The notes: generated by a model from the letters alone, not told the origin. DNA of 64,000 nucleotides from Cryptomeria japonica (GCF_030272615.1 NC_081413.1:157854849-157918848); one strand, 5' to 3'; positions 50,402 through 62,035 are shown, counted from the stretch's first letter. Program-made: numbers and translations.

Positions 50402-51612
50402 TGTTAGGCCCAATATAGAAAGCTAATGTACTAAGAGGGGAGGGGTGAATCGGTACTTCAAATCTTTTCTTCTTCAACACTAACTTTACTATTAAGCATA
50501 AACTGAATATTTCTAAAACATAATATAATGCTAAAACAAATAAATAACAATCATACATGATTCACTCCATAACACTTATATTTTGGTTACGTAGAAACTC
50601 CTTGTTAGAGAGAAAAACTGTGGTGGGGATGGCAGCCACAACTTCACTACTGCAATAATAAAGGTTGCTCGGTTAGAGCTACATGTTTAGCTATTTTTGA
50701 TAGCTTACCATGTTAGGAGTATCAAGATCTTTAGATCTACCTTGCTAAAGGATTTTACAACACTTATACTAAATGATGCACCTGGTTAAAGGCTTTACAA
50801 TTTATAGACTTTGTTAGAGTCTTTTACCCTATTAAAGGTTTCTCTTACAACTCAAAATATTACATTCAAAATCTTACAAAATATCTGCAACTTCACATTT
50901 GAAATGTTATAGCAAATTCTATGTGCTCAAAATGAAATTACCTTGCTTATAGCATACCTCGGTAACCCATAAAATAACTCGGCAAACCTTTCTGTTTACT
51001 CTGTTCCTTGACTATTCTCTGAAATCCTTCTTGGTGATCTCTGTGTATCTATAATAGTCATAACACCTAGTGCTTTCCCATGATTTTGCTTTTCACATAT
51101 GTCTGTCTTCACACTCACATGTCTTGCTTATCAGTCATACACACATACATGCTTGATCCTCAATTCATGTTGTATAAATAGATCTCTTATGATGGTGATC
51201 TTGTTCATGCTTCGATCTTACAAACATGATTCATTAAATGAATAACTATACAAATTATTTCATTGTATAGATGTCCTCAAAATCATACCAAAATCTTAAG
51301 TGCAATTTCCAATGTGATAACGGTTTCTTGTTCCTCGATCTTTGTAACATGTTTCCCATATGTGTCTAGGTTTAATGAATCTGGTAACACATTTCACTCA
51401 GTGTGTACCAACTTGGTATACCATCTTTGCTGCTCGGTAGTCATAGAATGTTACTCGATCGACAGCTCGATGTATACTAAACTATGTGACTTGTAACTTG
51501 TGTAACCGACTGCTTTGTGCTTACCGACTAAGAATTTTGATAGTAATAACCGACTAGAGTATATAAAATGACTTTGGACATAAAATTGATGACAACTTAG
51601 TAAATAGTAACA
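50402..51612 (-). repeat. 3' LTR of the second pol-less element
   Basis: 1211 bp, very similar to 57271-58480. Many differences are C/T or G/A changes (for example 'gaatcggtac' against 'gaatcagtac'). Confidence 0.93.
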
Positions 51613-51937
51613 ATCTCCCCTTTTGACATTAGTTTTGAAATGTTTGACAAAACTTCTTTCAAAGTCATAACTCAAAAAAATCTATATACTTACAAAACTT
51701 GACTGAACTGACAGTATATACAATTGTCAATAAAATAGTATACTTAGATATACTCCCCTTATCAATATACTATACATAACTCTGATTATGCATGCGCTAT
51801 GATCAATATTCTGTATTCCTTTCTTGGTTCACTGCTCGGTGATCACTTCTCCCCCTGTCAAAATTATCTGTAGACTTGAATATGTTGAACTGCTTGGTGT
51901 ACTTATCTTGTATACACTATACTCTATACTCTATACT

Positions 51938-54900
51938 CTATACTCCCCCTTTTTGACAAACATCAAAACTAGTTACCAACTGGTCAAAAATGGATTTATA
52001 CTTTGTTCTTGCATCGGTGAGAGTGGCAGAGAGTGCATCGTTGACACTATCCATGAGTGAATTTTGAGTTGTAATATCAGCTAACAGTGAAATCAATCCA
52101 TCTAAATTGCTTCCCTCTTGCTGAGTAGATAAGGAGGTAGCCTTGTTGATCTGTTCTTGGACAGAGGACAAGTGTGGAATGAATAATGTTTGAAGAGTCA
52201 TAATGTTTGAAGAGTCATAATGTCCATCCTTAGTTCTAGTTGTTGAGCCACGAGCATTTGTAACTTGGTATAGAAATTCTAAATAGAATTTGGCTCAGTG
52301 GTCAACTTATTGGAGAGATCGGTGATCTCTTTCTCAATAACTTATGTTTTATGCTTGATATCTTTAATGAATAAAGAGAATGTACAGAGTTTCTAAAATA
52401 ATTAAAGAATGTGCTTGAGTTGAGGGGACAACTCAGCAATAAATTTGACAAGTTTTACTTTACCGATAGCAATGGCTTTCTGTACCTCTTCAATCATTTT
52501 TGCAATGAGATCTTTGTCCTTCAATTTGCTCAAGTATTCAGATGCGTCTACTCCAGATGTCTTGATCTGATTGAGGAGTTCATCCAGTTGAATATGGATG
52601 GCTGCATCTTTTGTCATTGTAGCTTCAGGTAGCATATCTATTAATAGTGCTTTGACCTTCTGAAGTACTCTATTTTTCTTTTGTATAGCCATTTGTCTCT
52701 CTTGTTCTTCTTTGGCTTTGCATAGTTCACCGAATTCAATTAGTGCTTGCCCTTTTAATTTGGATATGTCTACATTCGGCAACACAATTGGTTTTGACAA
52801 ATCTAACTTGAAACTATGCTTTTTCATTTTCTTTTCTTTAGAGGAGGAGGCTTTCACCGGTTGAACTAATACAATGTCTTGGGAGGCTTGTTTACCCTCG
52901 GTAGGTTGCTCAATAGAGGAAACACTTTTATCAATTTCTTTATCCTCAGAGGTAGCCTTCGATGAATCCTTGCTTGAGGTCTCAGTTGTAACATTTTTAG
53001 TACTTGAAGGGGCTTGAGAAGTCTGTTCCTCAGTGGCCTAAGAAGTAGCTTCTCCTTTGGTAGACTGTTGACCCTCTTTTCCTTGTTCAGTATCCTGAGG
53101 TGTCTTGGTTGAAACATGTTGACTTACCAAACGATAGGACTTGACTTGTTCCAAAACTGACTCACTTGATACCAGTTTGGCATAAGCATTCCCTTCTATC
53201 ATTTCATGTTCCTGTTCCTCGGTATCCATGACATCCTCATCAGGTTGTATGGTTTCTACATGATCTTTCTCGATGATATCCACTATTTCAACTTCACCTT
53301 GCTCATCAGGACTCTTGATTCAAAATATTTCTTGCCATTTTTCCTTTGTCTTGTTCTCTATATCAAGATAAAGATCATTCATCAGTTTCAAGGCTCTTTG
53401 CTTGACTAGGAAGTTTGAGTGGTAGTTTTTCAGATGTTCACTTATCTCATCTACTGACATGTCTAGAAAGAGATGTACCAAACTTCTTTCTCTCGTCTTA
53501 TTTTCCGAGTCCATGGCATATTTCCACCAATTATCAATATGTAAATACAATGCTTTTGGAAGAGAATTATTTACTTCCAATGGGACCAGTCAGAATTTTA
53601 GAAGAGTGCAGATGACAGCTTCTTCAATTTGTCTCTTTTCTGCATCAGATCTGGAGTCATATTTTACATATCTAAATTCTCCAAATCCACCATATTGCTT
53701 CAGATTAGCACAAAAGTTATTAACACTATGTACTTCTTCCTTTTTACTCTTAAAAATCTGAAATTTATTTTTGTCTTCAGATTCGGTGTCACTGGACTCT
53801 TTGTTCAAAATGAGTCTCTGAGTAGACTTTTTGTAAGTTTTTGTTACCTTTGGAACTGCAACACTTTTTTGTTTCTTTCTCGGTGACACTACAGATGATC
53901 TAGTGTTTGGGCGCTTCAATGGAGGAGTCGGTGATACCTATGATGTATCATGTTTCTTCCTTTTCAAAATTTTCCCTTTTGGCAACTCGGTGCTCAATGT
54001 AATAGCTACTTCTTAGGCTTCAGATTCCTCCTTGGTGATGACTTGAACACTCTTGACAGGAGTGGAGGAAGAACCTTCTCCAAATTTCTCCATTAATGCT
54101 TTAATCATTTTTGTTGCTTTCCTTGTAGCCTTAGGTACTACAATGCTCATTTTGATGTTTTCCTTAACTTCTTCATATGTACCATATCTGATCTTAGTAG
54201 CATGCCTTGGTAATGCAAGAAAAGCATATATTTGTTGTTGTGTAATGTCAAAATCAATCTCATAACCCATCAGTAGCAAAGATTGAGTTCTTGGCTCTAT
54301 GGCATTGACATAGCAGTAGTCAGTGTCCACTTCAAAACATATACTATCCTTGTATTTCTCCACTAACTGAGGTGGTATTCTATGCCTGTTATGCATCTTT
54401 TCCTGAAACTTGCTAAAATAATCATCCATAATCTCATTGAAGTTATCACCTAGCTGTTTGATGAAGTCATTGATTTGATGGGTGATTGGTCAGTGTAGCT
54501 CCCAAACTACATTACCAACTGATGGAAAGAATTTCTCAAAATAGAAAAATATGCATACCAGAAGTGATCCAAACTTCAGTGTGTTTGCCGAGTTGTTCTT
54601 CTTCGGCTTCCTTATGGTGTTGAGATTTTTAAACAGATTTTTGAACAACACTTCGCATAGATCAATCTTCCTGCCTTTCTTCACAATTTTACAAGCTAAA
54701 TCAACAGCTACACAGGGTACACTGTTTTCCCTTGCCGATTGAAAGAAATAATAACCTATGACTCTAATTGCAAACTTCAGCTCTGCATCTATGACATTGT
54801 TCAATTTCAGACCTCTGCAATCAGATTCAACTCCAGTTAAAGTGATCAATTCTTTCTGTGAAATCATTTTCTAAGCTCGGGCATGGTCGAAAATAGGGTA

Positions 54901-55311
54901 ACCGGTGATCAAGTGGATGATTTCCTTGGTGATCTTGAATGGTTGCTCCTCTAACCACATGAAGTCATCATGAACTTTGCTTAAAACAAATCTAACCCAT
55001 TGGGGTTTGAAGACTCATGGGTAGGTTAGGGCTTCGGTCAATCCCTTGATTTTAATGTGTTCATACTTGCTATCCAATTTCCCATCGGTACACAATTCAT
55101 CATATGTGTCCTTGATCTCAGTGTGACCTAGTTCCTCAACATGACACTTAGTGTAGAATCTAACATCCTCAACTAATAAAACCCTATCCGAAATGAGTGA
55201 AATTGCATTTTTATCATCCGGCTCAGATGCTACTTTGGGAGGTAGTGAATATTTCAGTATGGGCTTCTCAAAGTTCTCAACAACAACAGGTTTCTGAATC
55301 TTAGGAGCCAT
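51938..55311 (-). pseudogene. ORF B of the second pol-less element
   Basis: From ATG 55311 (MAPKIQKPVVVE) the minus strand keeps one frame for about 3.1 kb. It is interrupted by about 12 in-frame stops (5 TAG, 4 TGA, 3 TAA by hand count). A 17-bp tandem duplication at 52184-52217 then shifts the frame for the last ~85 codons (stop 51940). The N-terminal domain parallels ORF B of the first element (VRFYTKCHVEELGHTEIKD against PRIYIHCHIEELGDEEIKN; IDLCEVLFKNL; LKFGSLLVCIFF). A second domain has MDDYFSKFQEKMHNRHRIPP and RTQSLLLMGYEID, against ...MNKRIRLSQE and RTIWVTKMGYETD in the first. Basic, acidic and coiled-coil regions follow. Tentatively Transposase_32-like at the N-terminus; function unknown. 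Confidence 0.7.
52184..52217 (-). repeat. 17-bp tandem duplication that shifts the ORF B frame
   Basis: 'taatgtttgaagagtca' is present twice in direct succession (52184-52200, 52201-52217). Because 17 is not divisible by three, it is the one frameshift seen in ORF B. Confidence 0.92.
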
Positions 55312-55855
55312 TTCAAATTTCGGATAATCACTAACAAAATAGTCTTAGGGTTGAAAACTTTTAATCAGCAGACATCTTCCACTTAGTAAATATAACACAA
55401 CTGATATGATTGGTTAACTTGCTTAACAATGTGTTGTGATTGATATAAATACCTTTAATTTCGCTTCGGTAGAGATTTGATCGCCTTTGAATCACTTCGC
55501 TCTGCTTTCTGAAAAACTTGGTAAGTGTAAAATGACCGTGCAAAAGCTTTTAAGTACACATTATACCTTATTGGGCTTCGTGCAGTTAGGTTAGAAAACA
55601 TTAAATGCACTCAGTTCCACTAAACCAATTTACCTTTCTTTCTGTGCTTTTACCGAGTAGCCAGACTTCCTATATTTACCGACTTGACAGGCTTCCTGCA
55701 TTTACCAACTTGACTAGTGCTCCAAAAGACTTGATAGAATTTTCAAACTTGCTAATGCATCTTAGCTATGTAGATTTTGACTTAAGTACATGATAAAATA
55801 GGAATTGTTTAAGATTTAACCTTGAGAGAATGTAGTCCCTTCATACCTTTACTAA

Positions 55856-57208
55856 TTAATTTGGAATAGATGCACCTAACTCGATAGGTAAGGTGCTTTC
55901 TTCATTTGACACAATTTCCTTCTTTTTCCAAATCATCTAGAATTTTCTTTTTATTTCTTCAATATCTCCTCTCGGTTGATCTCTGCAATCTCTAGCCAAG
56001 TGTCCAACTTTGTGACAATGAAAACATGCCATACTAGGATTTCTCTATGATCTTCGGTTGTTCATTCCAAACCTTATTAAACAGTTAGCACTTATATGTC
56101 CATATCTTCCACAGCATTCACACCATATCCTTGTATTGTAATCCCATGGTACTGCAGTATATTGTTGGTTAAGATCTGTGTGAGTTTGGTAACCTCTAGC
56201 ATTTGCTCGGTGTGCAGACCACATATAGTTCTTCTGCTTAAACCAACACTTCTCGGTACTATGTCCATATCTATTGCAGTTTTTACAAAACCCTTTGAAT
56301 TTTGCCTTCTGACAATTGCTAACAGAATTTGTCCTACATTGATTAGATGTGTGATCATATTTATTGCAATTGTTACAATAACTATTAGACCTAATGACAT
56401 TCAGTTTCTTACCTTTTCTGATTTGGCACAAGTTGGCAGTATGTCCTTGTTTTCCATAGTAGTTGCAAATAGGCTTCTTTCCTTTGATGTTTTTCTTGTT
56501 TCCAGCTTGCTTTGATGATTCTCCTCTCTTGGTAGTGTGGATTCCCTTCTCGGTAGAGTCTTTTCTTTTGTAACCGAGTCCTACATCTTTGTTGGGTCTT
56601 CTTGTAGTTAGTTGCTCATCCAACATCTTTGATGCTTCATAACTCTTCTTCAGTGTTTCTTTGGATTTCTTCTCTGCTTCAATTTCATCGGTCAATCTTG
56701 ATAGTTCAAGTTTTAATGCTTGATTCTCATCATCTTTCATATTTGCTTCATGATGTGTATAACCCAATTGATCTGACAGATTACTTTGTATTCCAATCAT
56801 CCTAGTGATTTCATCATTCTTTTCAGACACTAATGCATCAAGTTGTTGTTTTTCTCTTTCTAGATCTCTTAATTTATCCTCGGTTGTCCTCAATGCATCA
56901 AGATTTTCAGTCATCTATGTGGTAAAATGTTCATGTTCTCTTTTCATTGCTTTTAGCTGATCAGTCGGTGCTTTGTTCTTTTCTTTCAATGCTCCAATCA
57001 TCTCTTCAGTCTCTTCAGATATACTATTCTCAGATGATGTCTCAATCTATTCCACTAGCTCTTGAGAGTCCTGTGAATCATCAAACAATCTTCTTCTAAC
57101 TTTTAGTGATCTTTGCATTTGTTTTTGCATGTTAGCAATCACTTGATTAGCATGATCCAATTCATTTTGAAGATTCACAATTCTCCGAGATTGTTTGTAG
57201 CCTTCCAT
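55856..57208 (-). pseudogene. ORF A of the second pol-less element: coiled coil and five zinc knuckles
   Basis: One 450-codon frame from ATG 57208 (MEGYKQSRRIVNLQNEL) to TAA 55856. It has four internal TAG stops (57047, 56915, 56045, 55937) and no frameshift. The N-terminal half is coiled coil. Knuckles follow: CNYYGKQGHTANLC (second Cys replaced by Tyr), CNNCNKYDHTSNQC, CKNCNRYGHSTEKC, CECCGRYGHISANC and CFHCHKVGHLARDC. The arrangement matches ORF A of the first element. Gag-like RNA binding is inferred. Confidence 0.78.
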
Positions 57209-57256
57209 TGATAAGATCTTTCTCTTTAGGTAGTTAAACCCTTTTCCAAGATTCAA

Positions 57257-57268
57257 GCTCTGATACCA
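57257..57268 (-). other. Primer-binding site, initiator tRNA-Met
   Basis: Minus strand TGGTATCAGAGC, two bases from the 5' LTR edge. Confidence 0.87.
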
Positions 57269-57270
57269 AT

Positions 57271-58480
57271 TGTTAGGCCCAATATGGAAAGCTAATGTAC
57301 TAAGAGGGGAGGGGTGAATCAGTACTTCAAATCTTTTTTTCTTCAACACTAACTTTACTGTTAAGCATAAACTGAATATTGTTGAAACATATTATAATGC
57401 TAAAACAAATAAATAACAATCATACATGATTCACTCCATAACACTTATATTTTGGTTATGTAGAAACTCCTTGTTAGAGAGAAAAACTACGGTGGGGATG
57501 GCACCCACAACTTCACTACTACAATAATAAAGGTTGCTCGGTTAGAGCTACATGTTTAGCTATTTCTGATAGCTTACCTTGTTAGGAGTATCAAGATCTT
57601 TAGATCTACCTTGCTAAAGGATTTTACAACACTTATAATAAATGTTACACCTGGTTAAAGGCTTTACAATTTATAAACTTTGTTAGAGTCTTTTACCCTG
57701 TTAAAGGTTTCTCTTACAACTCAAAATATTACATTCAAAATCTTACAAAATATCTCCAACTTCACATCTGAAATGTTATAGCAGATTCTATGTGCTCAAA
57801 ATGAAATTACCTTGCTTATAGCATACCTCAGTAACCCATAAAATAACTCAGTAAACCTTTTTGTTTACTCTGTTCCTTAACTGTTCTCTAAAATCCTTCT
57901 TGGTGACCTCTGTGTATCTGTAATAGTCATAACACTCAGTGCTTTCCCATGATTTTGCTTTTCACATATGTTTGTCTTCACACTCACATGTCTTGCTTCT
58001 CAGTCATACACACATACATGCTTGATCCTCAATTCATGCTATATAAATAGATCTCTTATGATGGTGATCTTGTTCATGCTTTGATCTTACAAACATGATT
58101 CATTAAATGAACAACTATACAAATTATTTCATTGGATAGATGTCCTCAAAATCATACCAAAATCTTAAGTGCAATTTCCAATGTGATAACGGTTCCTTGT
58201 TCCTCGATCTTTGTAACACGTTTCCCATATGTGTCTAGTTCAATGAATCTAGTAACATGTTTCACTCGGTGTGTACCAACTTGGTATACCATCTTTGCTG
58301 CTCAGTAGTCAAAGAACATTACTCGATAGACAACTCGGTGTATACTAAACTCTATGACTTGTAACTTTTGTAACCGACTTCTTTGTGCTTACCGACTAAG
58401 AATTTCGGTAGTAATAACTGACTAGAGTATATAGAATGACTTTGGACATAAAACTAATGACAACTTAGTAAATAGTAACA
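57271..58480 (-). repeat. 5' LTR of the second pol-less element
   Basis: 1210 bp, paired with 50402-51612. Confidence 0.93.
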
Positions 58481-58485
58481 GTACT

Positions 58486-58692
58486 ACCCCTCTCCAGCAT
58501 ACAATAGTTGGCCAGGATACACCTCCTCCTCTTGTTTATATATTAGTTGCTCCCACAGTACCTGGTACTAGATTTTGGGGGATGTACACTAGCCTTCTTA
58601 TGGAGCTAGACACTAATGGGGATGTTGTAGTGGGCTCCTTGCATGATTCTAATATTAGCAAGATCGGACAAGCATTATATGCTGCAGTACAG
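58486..58692 (+). pseudogene. Continuation of the interrupted unidentified coding region
   Basis: Taking the element and one GTACT copy out, the frame of 49682-50401 continues here without a break through TPLQHTIVGQDTPPP, GTRFWGMYTSLLMEL and SKIGQALYAAVQ. It then meets a GT at about 58693 ('cagGTACG') that fits a splice donor. This in-frame continuity is good evidence that both parts were one exon before insertion. No family recognised. Confidence 0.6.
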
Positions 58693-58801
58693 GTACGAAT
58701 TTTAAAAAACTAATTTTAATTTAAAAATTATCGAGCTACTTGATTATAGACATATCAAGCATAGATTTTAATTATATTTGATTGTAATTTTTGAACTATA
58801 G

Positions 58802-60066
58802 GGTGTCACGTCAGGATCCATGTATGGAGATTTGGATGCTACCACTGACCCTGTTCATCAGGTGACACAGGTATATAAAGTTTAAATTAAATTTTATTTG
58901 TTTTTAAGTTCTATTTAAAGCGATAGGTGTTGATTAAATAATTTCAAGTTATTTAAATATCTAAGAAAATATGTACATTGTAGGATGAGTGACCATCACG
59001 TAGGATAAGCTCATCTCGTAAATATTCTAGAGTCATGCATGCATGTGGTAGAGGTGTTAGAGACCCTAAGGTGTGTTTATCTACAATGTGTGCATGTACA
59101 TGTTCTTATGTTCGATTTGATAAATAAATTATATAAATAACTCTGAAAATTTTACTAGAGTATGAATGTTAAATAATGTACATGAGTTCATGTGTACTAT
59201 ATTGTAGGCATGAGGGAGGATGTTTTTGAAGATTTGCACATTGCCACCAGCCCTATTCATTAGGAGATACATGTATACATACATTATAACTTTAAATTTA
59301 TTGTTTATTTTAAAGTTCTAGATTTAAAGGGATAGGTTTCAAGTTATCTATATATCTAATAAATTTGAATGTAACATTGCAGGATGTGCCACTTTCACAC
59401 AAGTTGATCTCCTCATCACATAGACATCCTAGAGTCCTAGATGTACGTGGTGGTGATGTTAGAGACCCTTTAGTGGTATGTTTAAATTTGTACAACACAT
59501 GTGCATACATATGTTCATGTAATCTATGTTTCAAATTATTCTAAAAATACAACTCTTAAAAACTAACTAGTATGAATGTTTAATGTACATGGGTTCATGT
59601 ATGTACTCTATTGTAAGCGCAAGGAATAATGTATGGAGATTTGTACATTGCCACTGACCCAGGTGTTCATTAGGAGAGACAGGTATACATTATAACTTTA
59701 AATTAATTGTTTCTTTTAAATTTCTATATTTAAAGGGATAGGTTTCAAGTTATAAATATGTACATATCTAACAAAATTTCAACATTGCAAGATGCACCAC
59801 TATCATGCAAGTTGAGATCCTCATCACATAGACATCCTAGAATCCTGCATGCACATGATGGTGATGTTAGAGACCCTTCAGAGGTATATTTATCTACAAC
59901 GCGTATGTACACACAAATGTTCTTAATCTATGTTTCAATTTATATTACAGAAGTTGTATGTATGATTGTTTCAAATTCAATTAGATCTAGATAAATAGTT
60001 ATATTAAGAAAATTACTAGTATGAATTTGTTTAATGTATGAGTTTATGCAAGTACTCTATTGCAAG
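58802..60066 (+). repeat. Tandemly duplicated exon-like units (three copies plus a partial)
   Basis: A ~410-bp unit holds two exon-like blocks with AG/GT edges. Block a is 58802-58870, 59208-59272 and 59617-59682 ('gatttg.a..attgccac'). Block b is 58983-59070, 59383-59475 and 59791-59883 ('catcacatagacatcctag', then 'gttagagaccct'), ending at GT in all three. A fourth block a starts near 60066. In block a copies 2 and 3, CAG of copy 1 reads TAG. They look like duplicated exons of the preceding coding region. The duplicated intron parts are conserved too. Confidence 0.75.
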
Positions 60067-60844
60067 GCATGAATCGGGACATGGTTCGGGACAGGGCCCC
60101 AACTAACCCATTGTTTATATATGTGCATGTGCACATATTTTATAGACATTTCATATGTGTATGTAATGTACTAGACATTTTATGTGTATGTGTACTAGAC
60201 ATTTCATATGAGTATGTGATAGATAGACATATGTGTATGTGTTAGATATCTACATTTCATACTACTTTGCACGTTTATATATATAGATTATGTTTTTGAA
60301 AGTTAAGTTTTAATGTATATTTTAGTCATTCATTTTTAAACTAATTTAGACATTAATTTAATTTAGTCGTTCATTTTAGTTAAGTGTTTATGTATATTTA
60401 ATGAACTTACTCAAAAAATTTGATGAACTTAGATATATTTAAATTTAATGAACTTAGATATTTTCATATTTAAATTTAATGAACTTAGATATTTTCATAT
60501 TTTCATATATGAAATTAGTTCATATTTTAACATTTTCACTTGAATGAATAAATGTCTTCTAGTTATTAACAACAAGAACTATGTATATCCACATTCACAA
60601 ATACCTCTCATATATTTTAGTGACGTATTATAAGATATAATTGAATGAATCATTCTACACATGAATATTACATAAAAAGAGTAACCAAAACCTTTTTATG
60701 TTATTATATCATTCAATCTATTTAGAATTAAAATACATTAAGCATGATGAATATAACTAAGGTACATATTTAAATACATCAATAGATACAAGAACATAAG
60801 AAAACATTAATCCATGTACATGTTTAAACAAAAAAAAATCCATA
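60067..60844. other. Possible last exon, then AT-rich non-coding DNA
   Basis: A short open stretch (GMNRDMVRDRAPTNP, ending by 60245 in low-complexity sequence) may be the last exon-like block. From 60250 the DNA is AT-rich, with a ~30-bp motif ('aatgaacttagatattttc') repeated about three times at 60420-60510. No further gene. Confidence 0.4.
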
Positions 60845-60964
60845 CATACATACATATATATATATGTGTGTGTGTGTGTGTGTACATATATATGTATACA
60901 TATATATGTGTGTATATATATGTATGTATATACATCTATATGTATATATATGTATATATATGTG

Positions 60965-61009
<45 letters not shown>

Positions 61010-61029
61010 ATCTATATATATATACATAT

Positions 61030-61067
<38 letters not shown>
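60845..61067. repeat. Compound TA/TG/CA microsatellite
   Basis: About 220 bp of ATATGT, GTATGTAT and CACACA repeats ending in (TA)n. Resumes as (TA)n at 61121-61147. Confidence 0.95.
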
Positions 61068-61120
61068 CCCACTCCACCGGAGGGGGGCTGCGCCCTACTA
61101 TCTAGCCGAGGGGTCCATCG
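61068..61120. other. 53-bp GC-rich islet inside (TA)n
   Basis: 'cccactccaccgg' then 'ggggggctgcgccct' interrupts an otherwise pure TA tract. GGGC-TGC-GCCC can form a short hairpin. Function unknown. Confidence 0.7.
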
Positions 61121-61147
61121 TATATATATATATATATATATATATAT

Positions 61148-61620
61148 AGGTGATTCACACATGCACTATTCAATCTAGGTGTAACTATGAACATGCACTA
61201 TGACCACTTTGCAAAAAAATCCCCTTCAGACCCCTTAAGACAAATAATACATACATGTAAATATAAATTAAAATCCATACATGGGTATACATAAATAAAT
61301 ATTATGTATAGGTGATTCACACATGCACAATAATTTGTATGTGCAACCATGATCATGCACTAGATGACCCCAATGCAAATATCCCCATATATATATATAT
61401 GATCTCTTGGATGCATATCTATAAAGGAATCGATACATGTATACATACATGTAAAGATGATTTAAATAGGTGATTCACACATGCACTATTCAAGCTAGGT
61501 GTAACTATGAACATGCACTATGACCACTTTGTAGAAATACCCTTAAGACCCCTTAAAACACCTTAGGACAACATAATTAAATGAATCCATACATGTTTAA
61601 ATATAAATTAAATGAATACA
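61148..61620. repeat. ~160-bp tandem repeat, three units
   Basis: Units start at 61148, 61310 and 61468 with 'aggtgattcacacatgcac', followed by 'gaacatgcacta.gacc' and, in units 1 and 3, 'gaccccttaa.ac'. Further 'aatgaatccatacatg' repeats continue to about 61750. The CCCCTTA motif recalls the palindromic array at 47756. Confidence 0.8.
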
Positions 61621-61891
61621 TAGATGAATAAAATGAAACCATACCTGTGTAAATATATAAATGAATCCATACATGTGTAAATGACCCCTTAAGACAACAT
61701 AATTAAATGAATCCATACATGTGTAAATATAAATGAATCCATACACATAAATAAACTTAAAAAGTAAAATAAATACATACATACAATGCATAGACATGGA
61801 ATATTTAATTTAATAACAAAACATGTAAATTCAATGTATAAAACATAAAATTGATGCATCCACAAAACTAAATATCCACACTATCTGAATA

Positions 61892-62035
<144 letters not shown>

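Larger units (their letters stand above)
50402..58480 (-). mobile_element. Second pol-less two-ORF LTR retrotransposon
   Basis: 8079 bp. LTRs 50402-51612 and 57271-58480 start TGTTAGGCCC and end AGTAACA (plus strand), with duplication GTACT at 50397-50401 and 58481-58485. Primer site 57257-57268 and purine tract AAAAGGGGAGAT next to 51612 set the minus orientation. The interior encodes ORF A (coiled coil and five zinc knuckles) and ORF B (long multidomain protein), in the same order as in 25544-32154. No protease, RT, RNase H or integrase motif is visible. It disrupts a plus-strand reading frame. Confidence 0.9.

Noticed and set aside
52866-53117. Basic Leu/Arg-rich minus-strand frame
   Set aside because: Shifted-frame shadow of ORF B, which continues in its own frame across this stretch with a single TAG.
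61068-61120. Self-cleaving ribozyme or tRNA-like fold in the GC islet
   Set aside because: No hammerhead core, no cloverleaf arms; only a 4-bp stem is evident.
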